Below are positions 8,265 through 17,198 of a stretch of DNA of 64,000 nucleotides, piece by piece; position 1 is the stretch's first letter, and each line of letters opens with the position of its first letter. The position numbers and the translations under genes are program-made. The notes under the pieces were generated by a model, which saw only the letters and a list, made by a program, of their open reading frames with translations, was not told where the DNA came from and did no database searches. Source of the DNA: Chloroflexota bacterium (GTDB lineage Bacteria; Chloroflexota; Anaerolineae; Anaerolineales; Villigracilaceae); the NCBI GenBank assembly GCA_016195815.1, contig JACPYX010000006.1:310001-374000 (forward strand), in the 5' to 3' direction.

Positions 8265-8624
8265 GTGAATTCGCTTCTTCCATTCTTCTCTACAAATCGT
8301 CCGTATGATGAAGTGCTCTCCTGGCTTAAGCAACAATTGAGTCACGCGGGCCTGCGCGTGATGCAGACTTTTGATTTGCGCCTCACAGCTTCTTTGAAGT
8401 TAGGGAATTGTGCTTGTCCTCATCATGGAACAGACACATGCGATTGCCAAATGATCGTGTTGCTCATTTATGGCAATGCGCCCGAACCTGCCACGTTGAT
8501 TCTGCATGGCAACGATGGACTGAGTTGGCTTTCGTTGATAGATCGACCCGGTCAGCAGGCAGACGTAAAAACGGTAAACGCCATTCATCAGGCGCTTGGA
8601 ATTCAGGCATCGGCCGGCATATAA
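8265..8624 (+). CDS. Small protein with CxCPHHGTxxCxC motif (paralogue of 38610)
   Basis: A 119-residue, probably cytosolic protein of no family I can name. The centre holds CACPHHGTDTCDCQMIVLL: four cysteines and two histidines that look like a metal or redox site. The flanks share QTFDLR, ILHGNDG and a final helix with the paralogue at 38610-39005. Both copies sit directly behind a regulon promoter next to copper/respiration genes. GTG at 8259 is possible, but ATG 8265 begins the block shared with the paralogue (LLPFFS / LIPFLA). Confidence 0.75.
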   Translation: MNSLLPFFSTNRPYDEVLSWLKQQLSHAGLRVMQTFDLRLTASLKLGNCACPHHGTDTCDCQMIVLLIYGNAPEPATLILHGNDGLSWLSLIDRPGQQADVKTVNAIHQALGIQASAGI

Positions 8625-8689
8625 GCAAGATTGCCTATATGCGTACTCTGGCATAAATTGGGGGATTTGTTTATATTGTAGGTAATAAT
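8621..8689 (+). promoter_or_regulatory. Regulon promoter, site C (cytochrome oxidase operon)
   Basis: The inverted repeat ATAAGCA-AGAT-TGCCTAT (8621-8638) overlaps the stop codon of the upstream gene. The -10 at the standard distance is AATAAT (8684-8689); TATATT at 8672 is an alternative. It lies upstream of the small ORF at 8712 and the oxidase genes. Confidence 0.65.
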
Positions 8690-8711
8690 TATCCTATTTC
8701 CGAGGACAAAC

Positions 8712-8798
8712 ATGAATCGAATATTGAGACGCATGTGTGATCCATGCGCAGACGTTGGCCTGTCAGGGCCAGCGTTGATATATGATGTGAATGAATAG
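8712..8798 (+). CDS. 28-codon leader ORF upstream of the oxidase operon
   Basis: ATG at 8712 has GAGGA 6 bases upstream, a better ribosome binding site than many genes here. The predicted peptide has a CxxC (MCDPCADVG) and ends at TAG 8796-8798. The AGGA that serves coxB at 8809 overlaps this stop, so coupled translation is possible. A hairpin, TGGCC pairing with GGCCA, lies inside it. It could be a regulatory leader, a small protein, or chance. Confidence 0.35.
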   Translation: MNRILRRMCDPCADVGLSGPALIYDVNE

Positions 8799-8808
8799 GA
8801 CTTCACTA

Positions 8809-9537
8809 ATGAAACGACACCTCCTTTATGCAGGTTTGTTATGGATCATCCTGACGGCCATAGGAGAATACGCGGCGTTCAATGCGAAGTTTTTCACCGC
8901 TGGGGCCGCCGCTGAGGCTGTCATCGTTGACGACGCGTTTCGCCTGCTTATGCTGCTTGGCACGCCGGTCTTCACCTTTGTTTTAGCCGGGCTGGTCTAT
9001 AGTGTGCTTGCGTTCCGCGCCCGAAGCGAGTCCATCGAAGACGGCCCGCCGATCCGCAGCAGCCGCACAGTGACGTGGCTGTGGCTGGTCATCACCTCCG
9101 GCCTGGCCATTTTCATCTTTTTCAATCCCGGTGTAAAAGGACTCAACGAACTGAATGCCAATCCCAATGCTGATCTCGTCGTGCAGGTGCAGGCGCGCAA
9201 GTGGGCCTGGAAGCTCACTTATCCGGAATACAACGTCACAATCGAGGACGCCTCCGAATTGGTCTTGCCGGTGAATCGGCGCGTGAAATTTGAGATTACA
9301 TCCGCAGATGTAATCCACGCCTTCTGGGTGCCAGCCTTTCGCATGAAGATTGACGCCATGCCGGGACAGACAAATGTGTTGTACATCACGCCCAACCAGT
9401 TGAGTGCGTCATCTCAAAACGATTTCAACCTGCGCGTCCAGTGCGCGGAACTGTGCGGCACCGGTCACGCGCGTATGAGGGCGCAAGTCCGCGTTGTGGA
9501 ACAATCCGAATTTGAAGCGTGGCTGGCCGGGCAATAA
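8809..9537 (+). CDS. coxB: Cytochrome c oxidase subunit II
   Basis: 242 residues with two N-terminal transmembrane helices after a short leader helix, then the periplasmic cupredoxin domain. CuA ligands are present: HAFWVPAF and CAELCGTGHARM. The aromatic patch ARKWAWKLTYPE, used for electron entry from cytochrome c, is also visible. No C-terminal heme c is fused. I prefer ATG 8809 (AGGA 9 bases upstream) over ATG 8791, which overlaps the leader ORF. It heads the genes for a heme-copper oxidase. Confidence 0.95.
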   Translation: MKRHLLYAGLLWIILTAIGEYAAFNAKFFTAGAAAEAVIVDDAFRLLMLLGTPVFTFVLAGLVYSVLAFRARSESIEDGPPIRSSRTVTWLWLVITSGLAIFIFFNPGVKGLNELNANPNADLVVQVQARKWAWKLTYPEYNVTIEDASELVLPVNRRVKFEITSADVIHAFWVPAFRMKIDAMPGQTNVLYITPNQLSASSQNDFNLRVQCAELCGTGHARMRAQVRVVEQSEFEAWLAGQ

Positions 9538-9580
9538 GCCCATCGCGATCAAGAATGCTTGGAATGGAGAGAGCATTGCA

Positions 9581-11398
9581 ATGAAACCAATATTGAAAGG
9601 CATCCTATGGGCTGTCATTGGGTTTACAGGTGGAGCAGGCTTACTGACGCTGGTCCGTCTCGCGCTGGGTATGTCGCTATGGGATTTGGAACCGGCGATC
9701 TCCGTCGGTTATATATTTGGATTGACCGGCTGGTTGTTGGGCGTGGGCGTTTGGGATTACTGGGCGCGCGCGTGGTTCGGCCTGCCGCTGAAGAAGTTTG
9801 AGGCAAACGGCTTGAGCCGTTACTTCAGTTTCAACCTGGATCACAAGGTGATTGGTTTGCAATACCTGGCGGTCTTCTTTTTTATGTTGCTGACGGGCGG
9901 GCTATTCGCCATGCTTATGCGTTTGGAACTCATGCGCCCGGGCCGCGAGTTTATGGACCCGGCAGTTTACAACCAGATCATGAGCCTGCACGGAATATTT
10001 ATGATCGCAGTGGCTGTGGCCGTCATCATCGGCTCGTTTGGCAATTACATCGTGCCGCTGATGATCGGCGCGGACGACATGGCTTTCCCACGTCTCAACG
10101 CGCTGAGTTTCTGGCTGACGCCGCTCGTGCCGCTCCTCCTGCTTTCGTCGTTATTCTTCGGCGGCTGGGACAGCGGCTGGACCGCGTATGCGCCCCTCAG
10201 CGTCACGAACAGAACCGGCCAGCTCTTCTACAATCTGGCCTTCATGACCCTCGGCTTGTCATCTATCGTTGGCGCGGTGAATTTCCTGACCACTGTCCTG
10301 ACCAAACGCGCGCCCGGCCTGACGTGGGGGCGACTGCCCATCTTCGTCTGGTCGATCATTGCTACCGCCATTCTGTCCCTGCTTGCCACAAACTTCATCT
10401 TCGTTGTCCTCCTGCTGGCCACCCTCGAACGCATCGCGGGCATGGCCTTCTTCAATCCGGCCGGAGGCGGGAACCCGATCCTGTATCAGCATCTCTTCTG
10501 GTTCTATTCGCATCCGGCAGTCTACGTCATGGCATTGCCCGGGCTGGGTGTGGTGCTGGAAGTGATCGCTCACTTCTCGCGCAAGCCGCTCTTCGCCTAC
10601 AAATGGGCGGTGGCCGGGTTCCTGGGTATCACCGCCTTGAGTTTCACCGTGTGGGCGCACCACATGTTTACAACCGGCATGCCCGAAAGCCGCACCGCGT
10701 TCATGTTCACAACTGAACTGATCTCCATCCCGACGGGTTTCATCTTCCTTTCAGCGCTCGGCACGATCTGGCAGGGGAGATTGCGACTCAACACGCCGAT
10801 GCTGTTCGGGCTGGCCGTGATCGTCAACTTTCTGATCGGCGGCATCACCGGCATCTTCCTGGCTGATGTGCCCACCGACATTCAATTGCAGGATACCTTC
10901 TGGGTGGTGGCGCATTTTCATTACACCATCGTCAGCACGCAGATCTTTGGCCTGGTCGCGGCCATCTACTATTGGTTGCCTAAATTTACAGGCCGCATGT
11001 ACAGCGAACGTCTCGGCAAGATTCACTTCTGGTGGATGTTCGTAACCTTCAATACCACGTTCCTGCCTATGTTCTGGTTGGGGTTGAACGGCATGAATCG
11101 CCGCGTTGCCCAATACCCGGCACCGCTGGGCGATGTCAATATGTGGGTGAGCCTGAATGCCTTTTTGCTGGGCGCGAGTTTCGCCTTCTTCGTTGTACTG
11201 ATAGCCCTCGCCTGGGTGCGCGGACCACGCGCGGTTTCTAACCCATGGGCCGCCCGCACGCTGGAATGGCAGACCGCCTCGCCGCCACCGCATGATAATT
11301 TCCCGCGCGAGCCTAAAGTGGTCGGCGCACCCTACGATTACGGCGTGCCAGATTCGACGCACGCCATAGTCCCGGCCGCGGACAGCGGCAATGACTAA
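9581..11398 (+). CDS. coxA: Cytochrome c oxidase subunit I (A2-type heme-copper oxidase)
   Basis: 605 residues, the catalytic subunit that reduces oxygen and pumps protons. Ligands seen are the low-spin heme histidines (LMSLHGIF and HFHYTI), CuB histidines in FYSHPAVYVMALPG and HHMFTTGMP, and the pair in VVAHFHYTI. The YSHPAVY form, without the glutamate of GHPEVY enzymes, marks an A2-type oxidase. Two extra hydrophobic segments precede the usual first helix. The start at 9581 is set by GGAGAGAG upstream; the frame extends further left without support. Confidence 0.96.
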   Translation: MKPILKGILWAVIGFTGGAGLLTLVRLALGMSLWDLEPAISVGYIFGLTGWLLGVGVWDYWARAWFGLPLKKFEANGLSRYFSFNLDHKVIGLQYLAVFFFMLLTGGLFAMLMRLELMRPGREFMDPAVYNQIMSLHGIFMIAVAVAVIIGSFGNYIVPLMIGADDMAFPRLNALSFWLTPLVPLLLLSSLFFGGWDSGWTAYAPLSVTNRTGQLFYNLAFMTLGLSSIVGAVNFLTTVLTKRAPGLTWGRLPIFVWSIIATAILSLLATNFIFVVLLLATLERIAGMAFFNPAGGGNPILYQHLFWFYSHPAVYVMALPGLGVVLEVIAHFSRKPLFAYKWAVAGFLGITALSFTVWAHHMFTTGMPESRTAFMFTTELISIPTGFIFLSALGTIWQGRLRLNTPMLFGLAVIVNFLIGGITGIFLADVPTDIQLQDTFWVVAHFHYTIVSTQIFGLVAAIYYWLPKFTGRMYSERLGKIHFWWMFVTFNTTFLPMFWLGLNGMNRRVAQYPAPLGDVNMWVSLNAFLLGASFAFFVVLIALAWVRGPRAVSNPWAARTLEWQTASPPPHDNFPREPKVVGAPYDYGVPDSTHAIVPAADSGND

Positions 11399-11435
11399 CG
11401 ATGTAAGCAATGCGCCACATAGGAGGAGTAAACGA

Positions 11436-11639
11436 ATGAAATCTTCAACCAAAACAATACAGGGCTGGCTGGTGCTGGCCGCGTTGGCCGCGTTGACGGC
11501 AGTGGAATTCTGGCTGAGTTCAGCCACACGTCCCGCGTTGCCATATCTGATTATCATCGCCATCGTAAAGGCAGTTCTGATCGTCCATTACTTCATGCGT
11601 ATCTCGCAACTCTGGGTGCGCGAGGACCAACACTCATGA
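11436..11639 (+). CDS. Cytochrome c oxidase subunit IV (small prokaryotic type)
   Basis: 67 residues with two helices, including the family pattern KAVLIVHYFMRIS. The strong ribosome binding site AGGAGGAG (11421-11428) decides the start at 11436. It sits between subunits I and III, overlapping the next start by 4 bases. The small subunit probably helps assembly or stability. Confidence 0.85.
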   Translation: MKSSTKTIQGWLVLAALAALTAVEFWLSSATRPALPYLIIIAIVKAVLIVHYFMRISQLWVREDQHS

Positions 11640-12199
11640 CCACCACTACGGTCCCTCACACGCGCTACAGCCGCCTGAATATCAATCGCATTGGGTTGTG
11701 GCTTTTCATTCTTTCCGAGTCCGGCATCTTTATCGCCCTGCTGGCTGTGCGCTTTTACCTGGAAGGCACCAGCCGTCCCGAAGCGTTGAACCAGACTCTC
11801 GGCCTGATCATCACAGCCATCCTGCTTCTCAGCAGTTTGACGGCCTACCGCGCCGAGACTGCCATTGCCCAAGGCGACCAGGCTGGGTTCCTCCGCAACA
11901 CGCTCGCGACACTTATCTTGGGATTGGTCTTTTTGGCTGGCGTCGGCATCGAATGGTCGCAGGCGTTTCGCGAATTTCCGCCGCAATCAGGATTTGGACG
12001 GGTGTTCTTTGCCATGACGGGTATGCACGCCTTCCACGTCCTGACCGGGCTAATCCTGTTCGGGCTGTTATACTTCAATGGGCGGCGCGGGGCTTATTCA
12101 GCGGAGAGTCATTGGGGGGTTGAGGCTATTGTTAAATACTGGCACTTCGTGGACGTGGTGTGGGTGTTCTTTTACCCGGCGCTTTATCTCCTTTCATAG
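11636..12199 (+). CDS. coxC: Cytochrome c oxidase subunit III
   Basis: 187 residues with five transmembrane helices. Typical blocks are LNINRIGLWLFILSESGIF, the HAFHVLTGLILF stretch and the C-terminal YWHFVDVVWVFFYPALYL. It is a core subunit of the oxidase. The length fits the short five-helix form. ATGA overlap with the small subunit IV gene points to one transcript from site C. Confidence 0.94.
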   Translation: MTTTTVPHTRYSRLNINRIGLWLFILSESGIFIALLAVRFYLEGTSRPEALNQTLGLIITAILLLSSLTAYRAETAIAQGDQAGFLRNTLATLILGLVFLAGVGIEWSQAFREFPPQSGFGRVFFAMTGMHAFHVLTGLILFGLLYFNGRRGAYSAESHWGVEAIVKYWHFVDVVWVFFYPALYLLS

Positions 12200-12267
12200 C
12201 GCCACACGAAATCCGTTCTACGCTAATTCAAACACATTTATTCCAATAATTTCTTCGGAGATAAACC

Positions 12268-12843
12268 ATGAAACGTTTGATCGTAATTTCCCTGCTGGGT
12301 ATCTTTACATTACTGGCGGCCGCCTGTAGCGGAGGCGGCCCTCAGGGTGCGCGTCCCGACTCGTCGGGCAACCTGACTATCTTACAGGAGGATAGCGAGG
12401 GCGGCAATATGAAGTTCTCGCCAAATTCGATTGTCCTCACCGTTGGACAGCGTGTCCGTCTGGTATTGGAAAACAAGGGCCAGAAGAATCATGAGTTCAT
12501 GATCGGGCGCGCAGTTGTCTACAATCCGGCTGGCGAGCCGGATGGGTTCAAAGAAGATTTCTTTGGCCCGATGGCCGACCAGGTCAAGGCACAAACGGGC
12601 ATGGGCGCGATGTTGGTCATGGATGGTAAGGTGATGCAAGGCATGGACATGAGCGGTGGCAACACGGCGGGCATGGATCATCCGGGCTGGATGGTGATGA
12701 ACAATACCGGCAGTGGGCAGACCGTCATCGAATTCACAGTGCCTGAAAGCGCGGTCGGCGAATGGGAGATGGGCTGTTTTCAGGATAAAGGCTCGCATTA
12801 TGACGACGGTATGCGCGGCAAGGTGATAGTGGTAAAACCATAA
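12268..12843 (+). CDS. Cupredoxin-domain lipoprotein (plastocyanin-like)
   Basis: 191 residues. A lipoprotein signal (LLGIFTLLAAACSG) is followed by a cupredoxin fold with KNHEFMIGR supplying the first histidine and MGCFQDKGSHYDDGM supplying Cys, His and Met of a type I-like site. A Met/Asp-Gly insert (MDGKVMQGMDMSGG) lies between. It stands 68 bases after the oxidase operon and may carry electrons to the oxidase or supply copper. Confidence 0.85.
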   Translation: MKRLIVISLLGIFTLLAAACSGGGPQGARPDSSGNLTILQEDSEGGNMKFSPNSIVLTVGQRVRLVLENKGQKNHEFMIGRAVVYNPAGEPDGFKEDFFGPMADQVKAQTGMGAMLVMDGKVMQGMDMSGGNTAGMDHPGWMVMNNTGSGQTVIEFTVPESAVGEWEMGCFQDKGSHYDDGMRGKVIVVKP

Positions 12844-13010
12844 TTGCACTCCCCGCGTCCCACTACGTATGAGGCGTAAGCCCGAACGTTTCTGCTGACC
12901 AGGCTTGAGATGTCGGGCATGAGTTGCACATGAAAGTTGACCACCTGCCTTCCTAAAGATGTGCGAAGTACAAATAAGGGATACAATTTCAAATTCGGTA
13001 ATATAATCGT

Positions 13011-13040
13011 ACAGGCGTCAAGGTTGACCTTGACGCCTGT
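13011..13040. terminator. Strong terminator-like hairpin
   Basis: Perfect 13-bp stem, ACAGGCGTCAAGG pairing with CCTTGACGCCTGT, loop TTGA, followed by ATTCTG. It lies 168 bases after the cupredoxin gene and before the gene at 13175, in a 331-base gap with no other clear feature. Confidence 0.7.
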
Positions 13041-13174
13041 ATTCTGATGATGGAAAATTTATGAGTTCAAGATTCAACTATTAACAAACGCCTGAGTGCA
13101 GTCACAGGCAACAGCCTGCTTCCGGCCTCAATCGTGCTTAAGAACTCAACATTCAACATGTGGTAAGGAGTAAT

Positions 13175-13948
13175 ATGTCAACTACAACAGCCGTCACTCG
13201 CCATCAATCTAAAAAGTCTTTCGCAGACTGGGTATCCAGTCATTGGCTGGAAATTTTCTTCGTGGTGTATGGAATATGGGTTTGGGCGCCCTGGCTGGCC
13301 CCAATCTTCATGCGCCTCGGCTGGGACGGAGCGGGTAGAACGGTATATTTCATATACTCGTTCTTCTGCCACCAACTGCCAGAGCGTTCTTATTTCTTGT
13401 TTGGGCAAAAAACGATGTATTCGCTGACAGAAGTTCAAGCCGCATGGCAGAACACCATTAACCCGCTCATCCTTAGAAAATTCATCGGTAACGATGTTAT
13501 GGGCTGGAAGGTGGCCTGGTCGGACCGCATGATTTCGTTCTACGGCAGCGTGTGGGTCTTCGCCGTGTTGTGGCTGCCGTTCCGCCGCAAAATCAAACCG
13601 TTGAAGTGGTGGGCATTCGCTTTGTTCCTGCTTCCCATCGCTATCGATGGCGGGACGCACGCCATCAGCGATATCGCCGGAATCGGCCAGGGATTCCGCG
13701 ACACAAATCAATGGCTGGTTGCGCTGACGAATAATGCTTTGCCCGCTTCTTTCTATGCAGGCGACGCGCTTGGCTCGTTCAATTCGTGGATGCGCAACAT
13801 CAGCGGCCTTTTGGCTGGGTTGGGCATTGTCTGGCTCGTGTTCCCATATTCGTTTGAGACAGAAGTATATAATCAAAAATTGGAAGAGTTAAATTATGGC
13901 AAAGTCCTTGAGCAAATCAAAAGCCAAAATCCACGTTCTTCTAGCTGA
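13175..13948 (+). CDS. DUF2085-family membrane protein
   Basis: 257 residues with several transmembrane helices. It shows the DUF2085 pattern of an early FFCHQLPERSYFLFG block and a later GNDVMGWKVAWSDRM stretch. The function is unknown. GGAG 6 bases upstream decides the start at 13175 rather than 13160. The gene overlaps the response regulator by 53 bases, so the two may be co-expressed. Confidence 0.82.
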   Translation: MSTTTAVTRHQSKKSFADWVSSHWLEIFFVVYGIWVWAPWLAPIFMRLGWDGAGRTVYFIYSFFCHQLPERSYFLFGQKTMYSLTEVQAAWQNTINPLILRKFIGNDVMGWKVAWSDRMISFYGSVWVFAVLWLPFRRKIKPLKWWAFALFLLPIAIDGGTHAISDIAGIGQGFRDTNQWLVALTNNALPASFYAGDALGSFNSWMRNISGLLAGLGIVWLVFPYSFETEVYNQKLEELNYGKVLEQIKSQNPRSSS

Positions 13949-14585
13949 CGACCATCACATTGTCCGCGCTGGAATTCGTCAACTCCTCGAAAGCGCGGGC
14001 GATTTACAGGTCATCGCTGAAGCGGGTGACGGCGAAGAAGCCCAGGCCCTCATCCAAAAACACAAGCCTGATGTCGCGGTGTTGGATATCCAAATGCCAA
14101 AAGCCAGCGGCATTGAAGTCACACGCTGGGTGCGCGCCCATTTGCCTGCGGTAGGCGTTTTGATTCTTACCGCCTATGATGACGATCCATACGTGATGGC
14201 CGTCTTACAGGCGGGCGCCAACGGGTACGTGCTTAAAACTGCCCAGGCCAGCGAACTCATTCAGGCCGTGCGCGATGTGAATGAAGGCAAGTCTGCGCTC
14301 GACCCTGAAGTCACGCGTAAACTTATGTCGAACCTGTTCAAACACCCTGAAACTTCCGCCGTCGAACCGCTTACCGACCGCGAACTGGATGTGCTGCGTC
14401 TGGCCGCCAAAGGCTATACCAACAAATCCATTGGGGTTCAACTCGGTATCAGCGACCGCACCGTGCAGGGACACCTGGCGCATATCTTCGCCAAAATGCA
14501 GGCCACCAGCCGTACCGAGGCGGTGATGCGCGCCGTTTCGCTTGGCTGGATTTCGCAAAGTACAACCTCCGTCACCGAAGAATAA
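13896..14585 (+). CDS. NarL/LuxR-type response regulator
   Basis: 229 residues: receiver domain with VLLADDHHIVRAG and phospho-acceptor Asp in VAVLDIQMPKASG, then a LuxR-type helix-turn-helix (LTDRELDVLRLAAKGYTNKSIGVQLGISD...). It is followed 8 bases later by its sensor kinase. The start at 13896 lies inside the upstream gene. It is one candidate for the factor that reads the regulon inverted repeats, but no regulon site precedes its own gene. Confidence 0.92.
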   Translation: MAKSLSKSKAKIHVLLADDHHIVRAGIRQLLESAGDLQVIAEAGDGEEAQALIQKHKPDVAVLDIQMPKASGIEVTRWVRAHLPAVGVLILTAYDDDPYVMAVLQAGANGYVLKTAQASELIQAVRDVNEGKSALDPEVTRKLMSNLFKHPETSAVEPLTDRELDVLRLAAKGYTNKSIGVQLGISDRTVQGHLAHIFAKMQATSRTEAVMRAVSLGWISQSTTSVTEE

Positions 14586-14593
14586 CGCGGCTG

Positions 14594-16336
14594 ATGAAAA
14601 AATTTCTGCCGAGCTGGCGCGGCCTCATACAATTATTCGCAGTCACAATATTGCCGCTTACAATCCTTTTGCTGATCATTGCCTTTGGCAGTGTGACTCT
14701 TCACCAAAGGGATATGCGCTCCCTGGTTGGCGAACGCGATGAACGCGCCGTTCGATCGGCGGCGGCCGCGCTCGAATCTGAATTGCACCATCGCGAGGCG
14801 ACCATGTCCAGCATAGCCATCTTTGCTGGCACATCCACAGGTTTGACGTTTGAAAATATTCTTGACATTTCAAACAAACTAACATCCGATTACGACGGCG
14901 GGATCGCTTTCATCAATTCAGATGGAGATCTGATTGCGAACGCGAATCCTCCTTCAGGGATTTCGCAAGCCGGACTTTGGGGCTGGATCGCTCAGAATGC
15001 GCGCAGCATCCGCCTGGCTTCTTCATCGGATTCTGGACCGGTTATCTCAAATCCATTCGTTGACCCAAACTCGAAGCGTACTTTTATTGTCATTTCGGCG
15101 TACTCCTCTGCGCGTGATGTGATCGCGGCCGGGGCATTCTCTCCCGAATCACTCGCCGCACAAACTTTGTCAGCTTTGTATCCTGTTGATAGTCAGGCAA
15201 CAATTTATCTTGTGGACACATCGCGCCAGGTGCTCTTCGTCAGCGGCACGCCCGCCACAGAAAGCCTGCCCGCCGATCATCCTGGCCTGACCGAATCCCT
15301 GCGCGGCGAAAGCGGGACGCGTTACGTCCAGGTGAACAACAAGGAACATGTGATTGCCTACAGCCCCATTTCCTCAACGGGCTGGGTGCTCATCACTGAA
15401 GAGGCCTGGCTGGCAGTAGTCAGCCCTTCGTTGCAGACAACCCAAATGGCCCCGCTCGTGCTTGTGCCTGCATTCATTCTTACATTATTTGCCTTATGGT
15501 TTGGCGCCAGGCAAATCGTCCAACCTTTGCAGCAGCTGGAATCAAAAGCCGCGGCTCTCGCCTGGGGTAATTTCGAGGCCATCAAAGAATCCGTCGGCGG
15601 CATTTCTGAAGTGCGCCACCTGCAAATGGAACTGACCGAAATGGCGCGTAAAGTGCAGGCCGCGCAGGATGGATTGCACGATTACATCGGCGCGATCACA
15701 TCTGCGCAGGAGGAAGAGCGGATGAGGCTGGCGCGCGAATTGCACGATGACACCATTCAGGCTGTGATCGCGCTCAAGCAGCGCCTGCAATTGGCGCACA
15801 AATCCGTCGCGACCAAGAGCGGGCATCAGGCTCTCAAGGAACTTGAAACACTTGCCGAACAAACGATTGAAAACCTGCGTCGTCTGACGCGCGCCCTGCG
15901 CCCGATTTATCTCGAAGATTTAGGCCTTGTCACCGCGCTGGAAATGCTGGCGCGCGAAACGAGCCAGGCCAATCACCTGGAAGTTGATTTTCATCAGTCG
16001 GGGCAGGAGCGCCGCCTGTCTCATGAAGTGGAACTGGCTTTATACCGCATCGCGCAGGAAGCATTGAACAACGTTGTACATCATGCGAAGGCAAGGCGCG
16101 CCGCGCTGTATATGGCCTTTGATACAGAAATTAAACTGGAGGTGGCGGACGACGGCATTGGCTTTAGTGTGCCGAAGAGTCCCACCGACTTCGCGCCGAG
16201 CGGACATTTTGGCCTGCTGGGGATGCGCGAGAGAGCCGATTTAATCGGGGCCAGGCTCGAGGTCCAAAGTGGAGCGGGAGGCGGCACGCGGCTCTTTGTT
16301 CATTTGCCAGTCCCGGTCAGTAATCCGCCCAAATAG
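14594..16336 (+). CDS. Sensor histidine kinase (NarX/DesK type)
   Basis: 580 residues: helix at ~13-35, an extracytoplasmic sensor domain of dCache style (~40-285), a second helix (LVLVPAFILTLFALWFG), HAMP, then the dimerisation block RLARELHDDTIQAVIALKQR with the phosphorylated His, and a C-terminal ATPase domain with EALNNVVHHAKA and DDGIGF. HisKA_3 kinases pair with LuxR-type regulators, as here. The ligand is not evident from the sequence. Confidence 0.92.
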   Translation: MKKFLPSWRGLIQLFAVTILPLTILLLIIAFGSVTLHQRDMRSLVGERDERAVRSAAAALESELHHREATMSSIAIFAGTSTGLTFENILDISNKLTSDYDGGIAFINSDGDLIANANPPSGISQAGLWGWIAQNARSIRLASSSDSGPVISNPFVDPNSKRTFIVISAYSSARDVIAAGAFSPESLAAQTLSALYPVDSQATIYLVDTSRQVLFVSGTPATESLPADHPGLTESLRGESGTRYVQVNNKEHVIAYSPISSTGWVLITEEAWLAVVSPSLQTTQMAPLVLVPAFILTLFALWFGARQIVQPLQQLESKAAALAWGNFEAIKESVGGISEVRHLQMELTEMARKVQAAQDGLHDYIGAITSAQEEERMRLARELHDDTIQAVIALKQRLQLAHKSVATKSGHQALKELETLAEQTIENLRRLTRALRPIYLEDLGLVTALEMLARETSQANHLEVDFHQSGQERRLSHEVELALYRIAQEALNNVVHHAKARRAALYMAFDTEIKLEVADDGIGFSVPKSPTDFAPSGHFGLLGMRERADLIGARLEVQSGAGGGTRLFVHLPVPVSNPPK

Positions 16337-16367
16337 GGAGTATCAAAGAAACGACCGCGCTCAATCT

Positions 16368-16406
16368 TAAGCAGGAATCGTTCCTCAATCCAAGAACGAT
16401 TGCTTA
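16368..16406. terminator. Hairpin after the two-component genes
   Basis: TAAGCA and ATCGTTC on the left pair with GAACGAT and TGCTTA on the right, with a 3-base bulge (GGA) and a 10-base loop. There is no U-run, so it may be a terminator or an RNA-stabilising element. Its arms resemble regulon half-sites but the spacing is wrong. Confidence 0.4.
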
Positions 16407-16461
16407 GCACTGGCTTAGAAGTTTTAAAAAATGATACCTGCTCATGTATAATAACCACGTC

Positions 16462-16803
16462 ATGGATAGAAAAACTCCGATTTTGTGGTTCTTACAGATA
16501 GAGTTGGGTTTGATGCTCTTGATCGCGCTTTTTCTACTCTCCCAAGTCCCGTCCATGCAGACCAGACTCATGCGTATGTCTGCCGAGGCGGGCGGGTTGC
16601 TGAACGACACCCCGGCTGTATGGCAGGATATGCCTGTTTCAGGTTGTAGTAATTTCGGTTCTTCATCCTTGATGTGCGGTGGTTTTGTCATTTCGTATTC
16701 TGCGTGCAAAACTCACCCGGCAGGGACTTGCCATGTTGCGTTCCCGATTTTTTACGTTCAGGTTAATAGCCGCAAAATCATAACCCCTCCACCCAAAATT
16801 TAA
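16462..16803 (+). CDS. Hypothetical protein, one membrane helix
   Basis: 113 residues. The N-terminus has a hydrophobic segment (LWFLQIELGLMLLIALFLLSQV); the rest is Cys-containing and matches no family I know. The second half has an unusual composition, and the real gene may be shorter or frameshifted after ~residue 50. A TATAAT lies just upstream at 16447. No clear ribosome binding site is seen. The next 395 bases (16804-17198) hold no supported gene. Confidence 0.35.
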   Translation: MDRKTPILWFLQIELGLMLLIALFLLSQVPSMQTRLMRMSAEAGGLLNDTPAVWQDMPVSGCSNFGSSSLMCGGFVISYSACKTHPAGTCHVAFPIFYVQVNSRKIITPPPKI

Positions 16804-17198
16804 GACGCTGCAAAACATCTGCTTCCGGTTGGGTTTAGCATTGACAGATTTGACTGCTTTTAATTGTGCGATATTCCAATCGGCTGTCAGACGTAAAGCG
16901 GTCGGTGTGGTTTTTGATCCTCGATGCGACCTTCCTGCACTTTGCGCGCATCGGCCAGTGATGATTGATCGAATTACTGTTCCGCCCCGCCTATCATTCA
17001 AAAAAGCCCCCTTTCAAGATCAACTCAGCCGAGAGGAGACCGCCTCCATGTTTGAATTCATCGAGTGCAAATGAGGCTGCAAGAAGCGTGAGGTTCAATG
17101 GCGGATTACCGCCGGATCAAATTCGCAATAAGCAAAGTTTTTCAAAATGGCTCGTACGATTTGGCCGATACACAATATCTTCTTGAGGAGTAGAGACA
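16804..17198. other. Gene-poor stretch
   Basis: Several short ORFs but none with a ribosome binding site or family resemblance. An ATAAGCA half-site at 17129 lacks its partner arm. A GAGGAG at 17185-17190 serves the gene at 17199. Confidence 0.4.

Noticed and set aside
10751-11563. Long minus-strand ORF of 270 codons
   Set aside because: It is the antisense shadow of coxA, with low-complexity, non-family sequence.
8809-12199. caa3-type oxidase
   Set aside because: Subunit II has no fused heme c motif in this operon.
16368-16406. Regulon operator in the hairpin after the kinase gene
   Set aside because: The arms are 27 bases apart, not 4, and the distance to the next TATAAT does not fit.
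17129-17146. Ninth regulon repeat upstream of DUF3105
   Set aside because: Only one arm (ATAAGCA) is present and the -10 at the proper distance is poor.
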